Source of the DNA: Clostridia bacterium
Lineage (GTDB): Bacteria; Bacillota; Clostridia; Christensenellales; CAG-314
Assembly: GCA_017407305.1 (NCBI GenBank)
Contig: JAFQWS010000007.1
Location: forward strand, 1 to 19,284
Direction: 5' to 3'
Length of the DNA stretch: 19,284 bases
Part shown: one piece after another, positions 1-7,502 of the stretch
Numbering within the stretch: the stretch's first letter is position 1
How the letters are laid out: each line of letters starts with the position of its first letter
Made by a program: the position numbers and the translations under genes
Notes under the pieces: model-generated
What the model saw: only the letters and a program-made list of their open reading frames with translations
The model's database searches: none
Told to the model about the DNA's origin: nothing

Positions 1-101
1 CGATTAGCGATAACTATGATAGTTCAAGTGCCACAGCAAACGAAATGCTCGGAGTATCTCTGAAAAATGTTATTAATGATATGTATGCCAGAGATATTTA
101 A
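1..101 (+). pseudogene. Large serine recombinase, internal fragment (broken)
   Basis: Reading frame 3 is open from the window edge to a TAA at 99-101 and encodes about 32 residues. It contains DNYDSSS, then LKNVINDMYARDI. In large serine recombinases of the TnpX/TndX type, a DNYDS-like segment followed about 15-20 residues later by KN(L/I)IN(E/D)xYARDISxKI is a recognisable part of the N-terminal catalytic domain. Here the stop falls right after YARDI, where family members continue with S-(K/R)-K-I and several hundred more residues including the DNA-binding region. The C-terminal bulk is therefore missing, while the N-terminus would lie left of the window. The fragment converges on a truncated ftsY, and their stop codons overlap. 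The family call is from memory of the motif, on a short stretch, so it is likely but not certain. Confidence 0.66.
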
Positions 102-589
102 TCACTGCCTTCTTCGTGTTTCACAATGCGAACTTTTGCGCGATTTGCCCAAATTTCCAATTGTTCACTTGCTGCTGCACGGAAAGTGTCCGCTGCTGCA
201 ACAACAACCGATTTTCCTTGTTTTGTAAACAAATTGGCAAGTTTGCCCACCGTTGTCGTTTTGCCAACACCATTAACGCCCACAATCGTAATGACTGAAG
301 GTGTTTCAATTTCCAACTGGTCTTCGCCCAAAATGTCGCACAAAACTTGTTTTAAATATTGTTGCGCTTGTTTGGGATCTCCGACTTTGTCCTTGGTCAT
401 CTTTTCCTTCAATTTTTCAATGATGACTTCTGCTGTGTCGTTGCCTACGTCGGCTGACAACAACAAAAATTGCAAATCATCATAAAAATCTTCGTCAAAA
501 ATTCCCTTTTTGAACAGTTGATTAAGTTGAAATACGATGGCTTGTTTTGTTTTCTTCAAGCCGTCGATAATTTTTTGAATAAATCCCAT
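98..589 (-). CDS. ftsY: Signal recognition particle receptor FtsY, 3'-truncated
   Basis: FtsY is the SRP receptor GTPase that docks ribosome-SRP complexes at the inner face of the membrane. The 163 residues seen cover a short N helical bundle (about 1-95) and the first part of the G domain: P-loop GVNGVGKTTT at 104-113 and DTFRAAA at 134-140, followed by the conserved EQLEIWANRA and HEEGSD. The frame then stops. Complete proteins are about 300 aa, with DTAGR, TKLDG and the closing G5 loop still to come; all are absent, and no frame of the remaining 97 bases resumes the homology. There is no long acidic A domain, as is normal in Firmicutes. The ATG at 589 follows an AGAGGA ribosome site, 12 bases after the smc stop, so it is the last gene of the plsX operon. 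As it stands the product could not hydrolyse GTP normally. Confidence 0.93.
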   Translation of the reverse strand: MGFIQKIIDGLKKTKQAIVFQLNQLFKKGIFDEDFYDDLQFLLLSADVGNDTAEVIIEKLKEKMTKDKVGDPKQAQQYLKQVLCDILGEDQLEIETPSVITIVGVNGVGKTTTVGKLANLFTKQGKSVVVAAADTFRAAASEQLEIWANRAKVRIVKHEEGSD

Positions 590-601
590 TGTTTTCCTCT
601 T

Positions 602-3600
602 CTATGCTGCTTGTTTGATTGCTTCGGTAAGTTTTACGTTGACAACTTTGGAAACACCTTTTTCTTCCATCGTTACACCATACAATACGTCAGCATTTTC
701 CATAGTAGGTTTTTTGTGTGTAATGACCAAGAATTGAGTGTCATTGGCAAATTTTTTGATGTAACGAGCAATTTTGTCTGCATTTGCATCGTCCAATGCT
801 GCTTCAATTTCGTCCAAGACACAGAAAGGCAAGGGTTTGAGTTTCAAAATTGCAAACAAAATTGCTGCTGCTGTCAAAGTGCGTTCACCACCCGACAACA
901 ATGAGATGGTTTGCAAACGTTTTCCCGGAGGTTGTGCAACGATTTCCACGCCATAGTCCAAAGGAGCTTTGCCTTCAGCTGTGTCAATGAGAAGTCTTGC
1001 ATTGCCACCTGAGAACAATTCGGTAAAGACTTGTTTGAAGTTGACGTTGATTTTTTCAATGCCTTCTTCAAAACGTTCTTCAATTTCTTTGGTAAGTGTT
1101 GCCAAAACGTTAAGAAGGTCTTTTTTTGCCTTTTCCAAATCTTCAACTTGCGTTGTGATGTCTCCATGACGTTGAGAAACGTCTTTGTAATCGTTGATTG
1201 CATTTACGTTGACGTAACCCAAACGATTGATTTGGTTTTTGATATGCGTTATTTCTTCTTTGCCTTTTACGTAATCGTATTGTTCATCTTTAAACTGCAT
1301 TGCTTGAGAATACGTCACGTTGTAGTCTTCCAAAATATGTTGTTGCAATTCTTGCAAATCGTCGTCAATTTTGCCCAAAATATATTCTTCCGTGGCAATT
1401 TTTCCTTTCATTGCTTCCAATTTGGTGGTTAATTCTAAACGTTGTTCGCCAACTTGGTTGAATTTGTCGTTTAAATCAGCCTTGTGTTTGTCGGCTGATT
1501 TGACTTTCAACATAACTTGTTCCAACTCTTCGCTTCGGCTTTGATCAACTGCCCATCTGGAAAGTTGTTCGTAAAAACCTTGAACTTCGTAAGTCAAACG
1601 AGTGAGGGTATTCTTTTTGTTGGCAATACCATTTTGCAAGTTGTTTGCACGAATTTTGTTTGCTTCCAAAGAGTGCTTTGCGTTGTCCAAATTGACGTTT
1701 AATCCGGCAAGTCTTACCTTAAATGAAGACAAATCGGATGACAAATTGTTTTTCTTGGTATTTTGAACGGTAAGTTTTTCTCTCAAATCGGTAATATCCG
1801 CAACGTATTTTGCCTCTTTTTGATCGTTTTGAGCAAGTTCTTCATCAGAAAGCACAGATTGTTTGGACAATGCTTCCAAACGGCTTTTGATGTTTTCCGT
1901 TTCGTAATAAACTTTTTGAATATTTGCTTTGTCTTTTTGATTTAGATTTTTGCTTGCGTCCAACCTTTCTTTGCCTGTGGAAATGGCAAGGTTTAAATTG
2001 TGCAAAAGAGTCGTTTGTTCCGTCAATTGGTTGCGAGCATCCGTCAATTGAGCATCTTTTTGGCTTTGTTGGGCTGTGACATCGTCAATTTTAGCTTGCA
2101 AATCTGCCAAAATTTGCTCTTTGGCTTTGATTTCAGAATCATAAGAAAGCAATGCACCCTTTTTCTTTTGTGCGCTACCTACTGAAATTGTGCCTTTTTT
2201 GGCAATTTTTTCACCTTCAAGGGTTACAAAAGCAAAAGATTGATTGTATTTTTGAGACAATGCCACTGCTGTTTGATAGTCTTTTACAACAATTGTATTT
2301 CCCAAAAGGCTGTGGAGTACAGGAACAAATTTTTCGTCACAAGAAACAACGTCCACTGCCAATGCAACAAAACCATTTTCCGATTTTACTGCTTGGTCAA
2401 TTGCGTTTTGACGTTTGAGATTTGCCAAAGGCAACATACTTACACGACCATATTGACGATATTTAAGGTGGTCAACAACGTATTTTGCATCGGCTGTGCT
2501 TTTTACAATGACGTTTTGTACTTTGTTGCCCAAAGCAGATTCAATTGCCACGGCATAATTTTCTTTTACAGACAAAACGTTGGCCACTACACCCAAAATG
2601 CAATCTTTCAAGGTTGCATTGGATTTTGTGTCGCCCATAAGTTGTTGAACACTTTGATCGTATCCTTTGTAGTTGTCAACAAATTCCTTCAAAGCGGAAA
2701 GTTTGCCTCGTTCGGATGCAACTTGTTGTTGCAAAGATGACAATTGATTTTTAAGGGTATTAAATTGTTTGTTGAGTGCTTCAATTTCCTTTTGAGATTG
2801 GTCAATAACAGGCAACAAATTGCCACGTTCCAACTTGTCTTTTTCGTATTGGGCAAAAAGTTTTTGTTCTTCGCCTGACATCAATGCAATACGTTGGGAA
2901 AGTTCCTTTTCGGAAAGAGCAAGTTCTTCCAATCTTGCCAACATATTTTTGCGTTGCGTTTCGTTGGAAACTTGCAATGCTTTTGCGTTGGATTGACTGC
3001 GAATAAAGTTGTTGTATTCAATTTGAATTGCGTTAAGTTTCTTTTGCAATTCATCACAAATTGCTGTTTGTTTTACGAAAGCATCGTTCAAATCGGAAAC
3101 TTTTGCTTGCAAATTTTGTGCATCAACACTGCGAACTTTGATGTCGTTTTCCGTTTGTTCAATGTTGTTGATGGTTGCTTGTAAATCTTGTTGGTCGTTG
3201 TCAATTGAGGTATTCAAGTTGGCAATGTGTCTTTCGTTTGCATCAATTTTTTCCTTCAAAAGTTGTTGCGCACCCGTTTGACGTTCAATTTCAACTGCCA
3301 AAGACATTTGTTGATCCCTTAATTGCGCCAATGAATTGTCAATGTTGGAAATTTCGTTCATCAAGTTGTCGTATTCTTCTTGATATTGTTCAAAAATACG
3401 ATTGTCTTGTTCGAATTCATCTTTTAAAGTGTCTATGACTTGTCTGCGCATTGCTTTGTCGGCACTTGCGTTGTCATAGGTGTAAATATATTGGTTGATT
3501 TCTTTATATTTCAACTTTTCCGACAAGTCCAAATACTTTTCGGCATTGATTGATTGTTTGCGCAAAGGTTCCAATTGTCTATTCAATTCGCTCAAAATAA

Positions 3601-4180
3601 GGTTCAAACTGTCCATATTTGCCGTTGTTTTGGCAAGTTTGCGTTCCGTTTCCACCTTTTTAATTCTAAATTGAGAGATACCCAATGCTTCTTCAAAAAT
3701 TGCACGTCTGTCTTCGGGTTTTGCGTTCAAAATTGCATCCATTCTGCCTTGTCCTACGGAAGAATAGCCGTCTCTACCTAAACCAGCTTGGTGCAACATT
3801 TCGGAAATGTCTTTCAATCTAACCAAGTTTTTGTTGATGTAATATTCACTTTCGTTTGTACGGTACAATTTTCTGCTGAGAATAATTTCGTCCATGTCAA
3901 GGTCGAAAAATCTAGACGAATTGTCCAAATGCAATGAAACTTCGCAATAACTCATTGACTTTCTTGCATCTGTTCCCGAGAAAATAAAGTCACTCATTGT
4001 TTTACCACGCAATGATTTTGCCGATTGTTCACCCAAAACAAAGCGAACGGCATCGGAAATGTTGCTTTTGCCACAACCGTTGGGGCCAACGATTGCTGTA
4101 AAAGTGTTGTCAAACGTCATTTCCAATTTGTCGGCAAAAGACTTGAAGCCGTACATTTCAATTTTCTTAAGATTTACCAT
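602..4180 (-). CDS. smc: Chromosome segregation protein SMC
   Basis: This is the ATPase of the SMC-ScpAB condensin, which organises and helps segregate the chromosome. At 1192 aa it has normal full length. Walker A is GPNGCGKSN at 32-40. Long coiled coils rich in Q, N, L, K and E run from about 170 to 500 and 690 to 1010, separated by a hinge at about 505-680 that opens near GYDQSVQQLM. The C-terminal head carries the ABC signature LLSGGERTLTA at 1094-1104, Walker B CVLDEIEAALDDAN at about 1120-1133 and a final ITHKKPTM segment. The ATG at 4180 follows a modest AGGT ribosome site, seven bases after the rnc stop, so the two are one transcript. Placement between rnc and ftsY is the standard Firmicutes arrangement. 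No defect was seen. Confidence 0.98.
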   Translation of the reverse strand: MVNLKKIEMYGFKSFADKLEMTFDNTFTAIVGPNGCGKSNISDAVRFVLGEQSAKSLRGKTMSDFIFSGTDARKSMSYCEVSLHLDNSSRFFDLDMDEIILSRKLYRTNESEYYINKNLVRLKDISEMLHQAGLGRDGYSSVGQGRMDAILNAKPEDRRAIFEEALGISQFRIKKVETERKLAKTTANMDSLNLILSELNRQLEPLRKQSINAEKYLDLSEKLKYKEINQYIYTYDNASADKAMRRQVIDTLKDEFEQDNRIFEQYQEEYDNLMNEISNIDNSLAQLRDQQMSLAVEIERQTGAQQLLKEKIDANERHIANLNTSIDNDQQDLQATINNIEQTENDIKVRSVDAQNLQAKVSDLNDAFVKQTAICDELQKKLNAIQIEYNNFIRSQSNAKALQVSNETQRKNMLARLEELALSEKELSQRIALMSGEEQKLFAQYEKDKLERGNLLPVIDQSQKEIEALNKQFNTLKNQLSSLQQQVASERGKLSALKEFVDNYKGYDQSVQQLMGDTKSNATLKDCILGVVANVLSVKENYAVAIESALGNKVQNVIVKSTADAKYVVDHLKYRQYGRVSMLPLANLKRQNAIDQAVKSENGFVALAVDVVSCDEKFVPVLHSLLGNTIVVKDYQTAVALSQKYNQSFAFVTLEGEKIAKKGTISVGSAQKKKGALLSYDSEIKAKEQILADLQAKIDDVTAQQSQKDAQLTDARNQLTEQTTLLHNLNLAISTGKERLDASKNLNQKDKANIQKVYYETENIKSRLEALSKQSVLSDEELAQNDQKEAKYVADITDLREKLTVQNTKKNNLSSDLSSFKVRLAGLNVNLDNAKHSLEANKIRANNLQNGIANKKNTLTRLTYEVQGFYEQLSRWAVDQSRSEELEQVMLKVKSADKHKADLNDKFNQVGEQRLELTTKLEAMKGKIATEEYILGKIDDDLQELQQHILEDYNVTYSQAMQFKDEQYDYVKGKEEITHIKNQINRLGYVNVNAINDYKDVSQRHGDITTQVEDLEKAKKDLLNVLATLTKEIEERFEEGIEKINVNFKQVFTELFSGGNARLLIDTAEGKAPLDYGVEIVAQPPGKRLQTISLLSGGERTLTAAAILFAILKLKPLPFCVLDEIEAALDDANADKIARYIKKFANDTQFLVITHKKPTMENADVLYGVTMEEKGVSKVVNVKLTEAIKQAA

Positions 4181-4187
4181 TTTTTAC

Positions 4188-4871
4188 CTACTTGTTTTTT
4201 ACCAATTTATCGTAAGCAACTTTTGCTGCTTCCCATTGTGCCTTTTGTTTGTTGCGACCTTTACCAACGGCAAACTTTTCGCCATTGATAAACAAGCCGT
4301 ATTCAAACTCCGGTCTGTGGTCGGGCCCACTTCTATTTAGCAATTTGAAATCCAAATTTAACTTGTTAATTTGGCAATGTTCGTTTACTAAACTTATGAA
4401 ATCTCGTTGAACAAGATTGTCAACGTCGTCAAAAAACTCCTTCAAAGTAAGCAAGACAAATTTTCTCGCACTTTCCATGCCACCATCCAAATAGATTGCA
4501 CACAACAAACTTTCGTACAAGTTACTGTCCAATTTGAAGGAAGTATTTTTAATTGTTACTGCTCCCTTTGACATAAGCAAATGTTGGGACAAATCCAATT
4601 TTGTCAATGCTTTTTTCAAAGTTACTGCAGAAATTGTGCTGGCACGTGCTTTGGACAAGGCTCCATCGTCTTTGTTTGGATATTGCCCAAACAAATACTC
4701 GGTGGAAAGATATTCTAAAATTGCATCGCCAAACAATTCCATCCTTTCGTTGCTTTCCAATCCATTTTGATTGGCAAAAGAAGAGTGAATAAATGCTTTA
4801 TACAGCAAATTTTTGTCTTTGAAAACGTATTGAATTTTTTGTTCAATCAAACTGAAAGGAAAATCAGTCAT
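4188..4871 (-). CDS. rnc: Ribonuclease III
   Basis: This double-strand-specific endoribonuclease acts in rRNA and mRNA processing. The start at 4871 (227 aa) is chosen over an ATG nine codons upstream (4898) because a GGAG at 4879-4882 lies seven bases before it and the family begins here. It overlaps the plsX stop by eight bases, implying coupled translation. The nuclease domain spans about 1-150 with the signature ERMELFGDAIL at 42-52 (metal ligands E42, E45, D49). The second acidic pair reads SNLYES, so E120 is kept but the position of E. coli D114 is N117, not Asp. A double-stranded RNA-binding domain follows at about 157-225. acpP, often present between plsX and rnc, is missing. The family assignment is secure; the effect of N117 on activity is unknown. 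Confidence 0.95.
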   Translation of the reverse strand: MTDFPFSLIEQKIQYVFKDKNLLYKAFIHSSFANQNGLESNERMELFGDAILEYLSTEYLFGQYPNKDDGALSKARASTISAVTLKKALTKLDLSQHLLMSKGAVTIKNTSFKLDSNLYESLLCAIYLDGGMESARKFVLLTLKEFFDDVDNLVQRDFISLVNEHCQINKLNLDFKLLNRSGPDHRPEFEYGLFINGEKFAVGKGRNKQKAQWEAAKVAYDKLVKNK

Positions 4872-5889
4872 TTTGTGTCTCCATTTGTGCGTTTTCAAAA
4901 TATGTTTTCATCAAGTCGATGAGTTGGTCGTTGTCAAAATCAACGATTTGTTTGATGCAAGCAGAAAAGGCTTTTCCTTTGGAAGAACCGTGTGCTTTGA
5001 CGACCAACTTTTTAACGCCCAAAAAAGGTGCGCCACCGCTTTCGTTGTAGTCCATAATTTTTTTAACTTCTTTAAATGCAGGTTTGAGTAATGCTGCACC
5101 AATTTTGCGTTTGAAATTGGCAGTAAATGCTTTTTTCATGATGGAAAACATCGCAAGAGCTGTGCCTTCACAGGTTTTGAGTGCAACGTTACCATAAAAA
5201 CCATCGGAAACAACAACGTCATATTCGCCCGACAAGATATCTCTTGCTTCCATATTGCCAACAAAATTGAGGTTGCTTGCTTTCAAAAGTTGGAAAGTTT
5301 CGTGTGTCAATTCGTTGCCTTTGTGATCTTCCGTACCATTGCAAAGCAAACCGATTTTGGGATTTTCAATTTTTAATACGCTTTTGCAAAATGCGTTGCC
5401 CATTTGGGCAAATTGCAACAACATATGAGGTTTGCAATCTACGTTTGCACCACAGTCAACCAACATAACCTTTTTGTCGGGAATTACCGTTGGCAACAAA
5501 GGGGCAAGTGCAGGACGAGAAACGCCTTTGATTCGGCCAACTTTCAAAGTTGCACCTGTCAAAACTGCACCTGTGCTTCCTGCGGAAACCAAGCCAATGG
5601 CATCGTCGTTGTTTTTCAAGTATTCGTATGCAACAACCAATGAGGATTGTTTTTTGTTACGAATTGCCACTGTAGGTGTGTCGTCATTGGTAATGACGTC
5701 AACTGCGTCAACAATTTCAATGCGACTTTCGTCATAGGTTTGACCCAACAAGCAATTTTTGATTTCTTGTTCTTTGCCAACCATAACGATGGAAAAGTCT
5801 TTTTGATTTTCAAGAGCAATCAAACAACCGTTTACAATTTCTTGCGGTGCGTGGTCGCCACCAAAAACGTCAACTACAACTTTTTTCAT
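4864..5889 (-). CDS. plsX: Phosphate acyltransferase PlsX
   Basis: PlsX is a peripheral membrane enzyme that converts acyl-ACP and phosphate to acyl-phosphate, the donor used by PlsY to start phospholipid synthesis. The 341-aa length is typical. The N-terminus MKKVVVDVFGGDHAPQEIV carries the family GGDxAP motif (usually preceded by DAM, here DVF). Further in are SAGSTGAVLTGA, the DCGANVDCKP segment, VVSDGFYGNVALKT and the C-terminal GVKKLVVKAHGSSKGKA. It is the first gene of the plsX-rnc-smc-ftsY unit and has its own SigA-type promoter 36-64 bases upstream. The upstream rpmF is closed by a terminator, so plsX can be controlled separately. No FapR regulator gene or recognisable FapR operator is seen next to it. 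Confidence 0.97.
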   Translation of the reverse strand: MKKVVVDVFGGDHAPQEIVNGCLIALENQKDFSIVMVGKEQEIKNCLLGQTYDESRIEIVDAVDVITNDDTPTVAIRNKKQSSLVVAYEYLKNNDDAIGLVSAGSTGAVLTGATLKVGRIKGVSRPALAPLLPTVIPDKKVMLVDCGANVDCKPHMLLQFAQMGNAFCKSVLKIENPKIGLLCNGTEDHKGNELTHETFQLLKASNLNFVGNMEARDILSGEYDVVVSDGFYGNVALKTCEGTALAMFSIMKKAFTANFKRKIGAALLKPAFKEVKKIMDYNESGGAPFLGVKKLVVKAHGSSKGKAFSACIKQIVDFDNDQLIDLMKTYFENAQMETQND

Positions 5890-5924
5890 AATTTAACCTG
5901 CCTATATATAATAACAACTATTCA

Positions 5925-5953
5925 ATTATAACCTAATAACAAAAGTTAGGCAA
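5925..5953 (-). promoter_or_regulatory. SigA-type promoter of the plsX-rnc-smc-ftsY operon
   Basis: On the minus strand there is a -35 of TTGCCT (5953-5948), a 17-base spacer and a perfect -10 of TATAAT (5930-5925). Transcription would begin near 5918, leaving a leader of about 29 bases before the plsX ATG. It sits just downstream of the rpmF terminator, as expected for an independent transcription unit. Confidence 0.8.
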
Positions 5954-5970
5954 TAGATTTGTTATTTTTT

Positions 5971-6008
5971 TGCAAAAAAAGAAGCAGACTGAAACAATTC
6001 AGTCTGCT
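5971..6008 (-). terminator. Rho-independent terminator of rpmF
   Basis: A perfect 11-bp stem (AGCAGACTGAA at 5983-5993 pairs with TTCAGTCTGCT at 5998-6008) encloses the tetraloop ACAA. Read leftwards it runs directly into TTCTTTTTTT, so it terminates minus-strand transcription coming from rpmF. There is no T-tract on the plus side, so it is one-directional. It separates rpmF from plsX. Confidence 0.92.
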
Positions 6009-6023
6009 GTGAGTCGTATTTTA

Positions 6024-6209
6024 TTACTTTTCCTCTTTCTTTTCTACGACGACTTTGCCGTCATAATAGCCACATTCTTCACAAACTTGGTGAGGAACCT
6101 TCAAAGTGTGACATTGAGGGCATTCTACCAAAGTAACTGCTGCAACTTTCCAGTTGGCTGCTCTTGTGTGTTTGCGTTGTTTGGATATTTTTCGTTTAGG
6201 GACTGCCAT
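6024..6209 (-). CDS. rpmF: 50S ribosomal protein L32
   Basis: This is a small zinc-ribbon protein of the large ribosomal subunit. The ATG at 6209 gives 61 aa starting MAVPKRKISKQRKHTRA, the conserved L32 N-terminus; a perfect AGGAGG lies eight bases upstream. A longer reading from a GTG at 6218 would overlap the ribosome site and is rejected. Four cysteines, C30, C33, C43 and C46, form the zinc-binding knuckles, so this is the C+ (zinc-containing) form. It is the only gene between its own promoter and a strong terminator. The DUF177 gene yceD/ylbN, which normally precedes rpmF, is absent: only 79 bases separate it from ackA. Confidence 0.97.
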   Translation of the reverse strand: MAVPKRKISKQRKHTRAANWKVAAVTLVECPQCHTLKVPHQVCEECGYYDGKVVVEKKEEK

Positions 6210-6250
6210 TTTGTGCACCTCCTTATTCGTCTCGTGATTTTACCTATGCA

Positions 6251-6279
6251 ATTTTAATGCAAAGGTTGGTATTTGTCAA
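6251..6279 (-). promoter_or_regulatory. SigA-type promoter of rpmF
   Basis: The minus strand has a consensus -35 TTGACA (6279-6274), a 17-base spacer and a -10 of TAAAAT (6256-6251). The start would be near 6244, giving a leader of about 35 bases that includes the AGGAGG of rpmF. It lies only ten bases past the ackA stop. No terminator is seen between ackA and this promoter, so read-through from pta-ackA may add to rpmF expression. Confidence 0.83.
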
Positions 6280-6288
6280 CCAAAATTA

Positions 6289-7488
6289 TTACAATTTTGC
6301 CAATCTTTTGGTTTCTCTTGCAATAACAAGTTCTTCGTTGGTGGGAACGACCACTACTGTAACAGGGCTGTCGTCTGTAGAGATGATTCTGGGTTGACCA
6401 TTGTTGCGTTGTGCGTTCTTTTCTTGGTCAATGTAAATGCCCAAGTATTCAAGATTGCTTGTTGCTGCTTTTCTTACGTCAACGTCGTTTTCACCGACAC
6501 CTGCTGTAAAGACCAAAACGTCCAAACCGCCAAGTGCTGCAACGTAACTGCCAATGTATTTCTTTACGTGATATGCAAAGACGTCCAAAGCCAATTGTGC
6601 ACGTTGATTGCCGTTGTTTGCTGCTTCTCTCAAATCTCTGAAGTCGCTGGAAATACCGGAAAGGCCAAGCATACCGGATTTTTTGTTTGCGTACAACAAC
6701 AATTCGTGGATATCTTTGCCTGTTTTTGATGCCAAGAATTCCAAGCATGCAGGATCAATGTCGCCTGTTCTTGTTCCCATGGGCAAACCTTCCAAGGGTG
6801 TAAAGCCCATTGAAGTATCAATGACTTTGCCGTCTTTGATTGCTGCCAAGGAAGAACCGTTGCCCAAGTGGGTTGTGATCATCTTGATTTTGTTGAAATC
6901 TTTGCACAAGAATTTTGCTGCTTCTCCACTTACGAATTTGTGGCTTGTGCCGTGAAAACCATAACGGCGAATTTTGTATTTTTCATAGTCTTCATAGGGC
7001 AATGCGTACATATATGCGTATGCAGGCATCGTCAAGTGGAAAGACGTATCAAAAACCAATGCCATGGGTGCGTTGGGCATAACTTCTTGGCATGCATAAA
7101 CACCGGAAATGTTGGGACCCATATGCAAGGGGCCAAGAGGTTTGTTCTTTTCGCAAATTTGCATAACTTCGTCGGTAACCAAAACGCTGTCGGTAAAGTC
7201 TTCGCCACTGTGCAAAACTCTGTGACCAACTGCTGCAATTTCGTCCATAGATTCAATTGCGCCATATTCCTTGTGTGTCAATGCATCCAAAACAAGTTGC
7301 ATTGCTTCTTTGTGAGTGGGCATTTTGTGAACTAGTTTGATTTCGTTGCCTTTGCATTTGTGAACGCAAAAAGAATCTGCCAAACCGATTTTTTCGCAAA
7401 TACCTTTTGCAATAACCGATTCGTTGTCCATATTGATGAGTTGATATTTTAAGGAACTGCTTCCTGCGTTGATAACCAAAATATTCAT
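6289..7488 (-). CDS. ackA: Acetate kinase
   Basis: This cytoplasmic enzyme converts acetyl phosphate and ADP to acetate and ATP, the substrate-level ATP step of acetate fermentation. The start chosen is the ATG at 7488 (399 aa, MNILVINAGSSSLKYQL), preceded by GGAG with seven bases of spacing; a TTG two codons upstream is not needed. ASKHA-fold motifs are in order: NAGSSSLK at 7-14, GHRVLHSG at 88-95, FDTSFH at 146-151, GFHGTSHK at 177-184, HLGNGSS at 207-213 and GTRTGDIDP at 238-246. Near the C-terminus is TNEELVIARET with the catalytic-site Glu. One oddity is that the usual PLHNPxN motif reads PLHMGPN (120-126). The stop of pta lies 14 bases upstream, so the two form an operon. Confidence 0.97.
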   Translation of the reverse strand: MNILVINAGSSSLKYQLINMDNESVIAKGICEKIGLADSFCVHKCKGNEIKLVHKMPTHKEAMQLVLDALTHKEYGAIESMDEIAAVGHRVLHSGEDFTDSVLVTDEVMQICEKNKPLGPLHMGPNISGVYACQEVMPNAPMALVFDTSFHLTMPAYAYMYALPYEDYEKYKIRRYGFHGTSHKFVSGEAAKFLCKDFNKIKMITTHLGNGSSLAAIKDGKVIDTSMGFTPLEGLPMGTRTGDIDPACLEFLASKTGKDIHELLLYANKKSGMLGLSGISSDFRDLREAANNGNQRAQLALDVFAYHVKKYIGSYVAALGGLDVLVFTAGVGENDVDVRKAATSNLEYLGIYIDQEKNAQRNNGQPRIISTDDSPVTVVVVPTNEELVIARETKRLAKL

Positions 7489-7502
7489 TTTCAATCTCCT
7501 TT

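Noticed and set aside
98..589. A naturally short FtsY
   Set aside because: The cut falls within the GTPase core and removes DTAGR and TKLDG, which no functional FtsY lacks; a break or assembly join is more likely.
470..904. 144-aa plus-strand open frame across ftsY/smc, and similar long plus-strand frames at 1031-1432 and 2240-2740
   Set aside because: They are antisense to smc/ftsY, have Cys/Phe-rich composition typical of reverse reading of Gln/Lys/Asn-rich coiled coils, and show no domain motif or ribosome site.
6264..6283. Possible operator: short inverted repeat GGTTG/CAACC over the rpmF -35
   Set aside because: Only five base pairs with an eight-base gap, partly made by the TTGACA itself; too weak to call.
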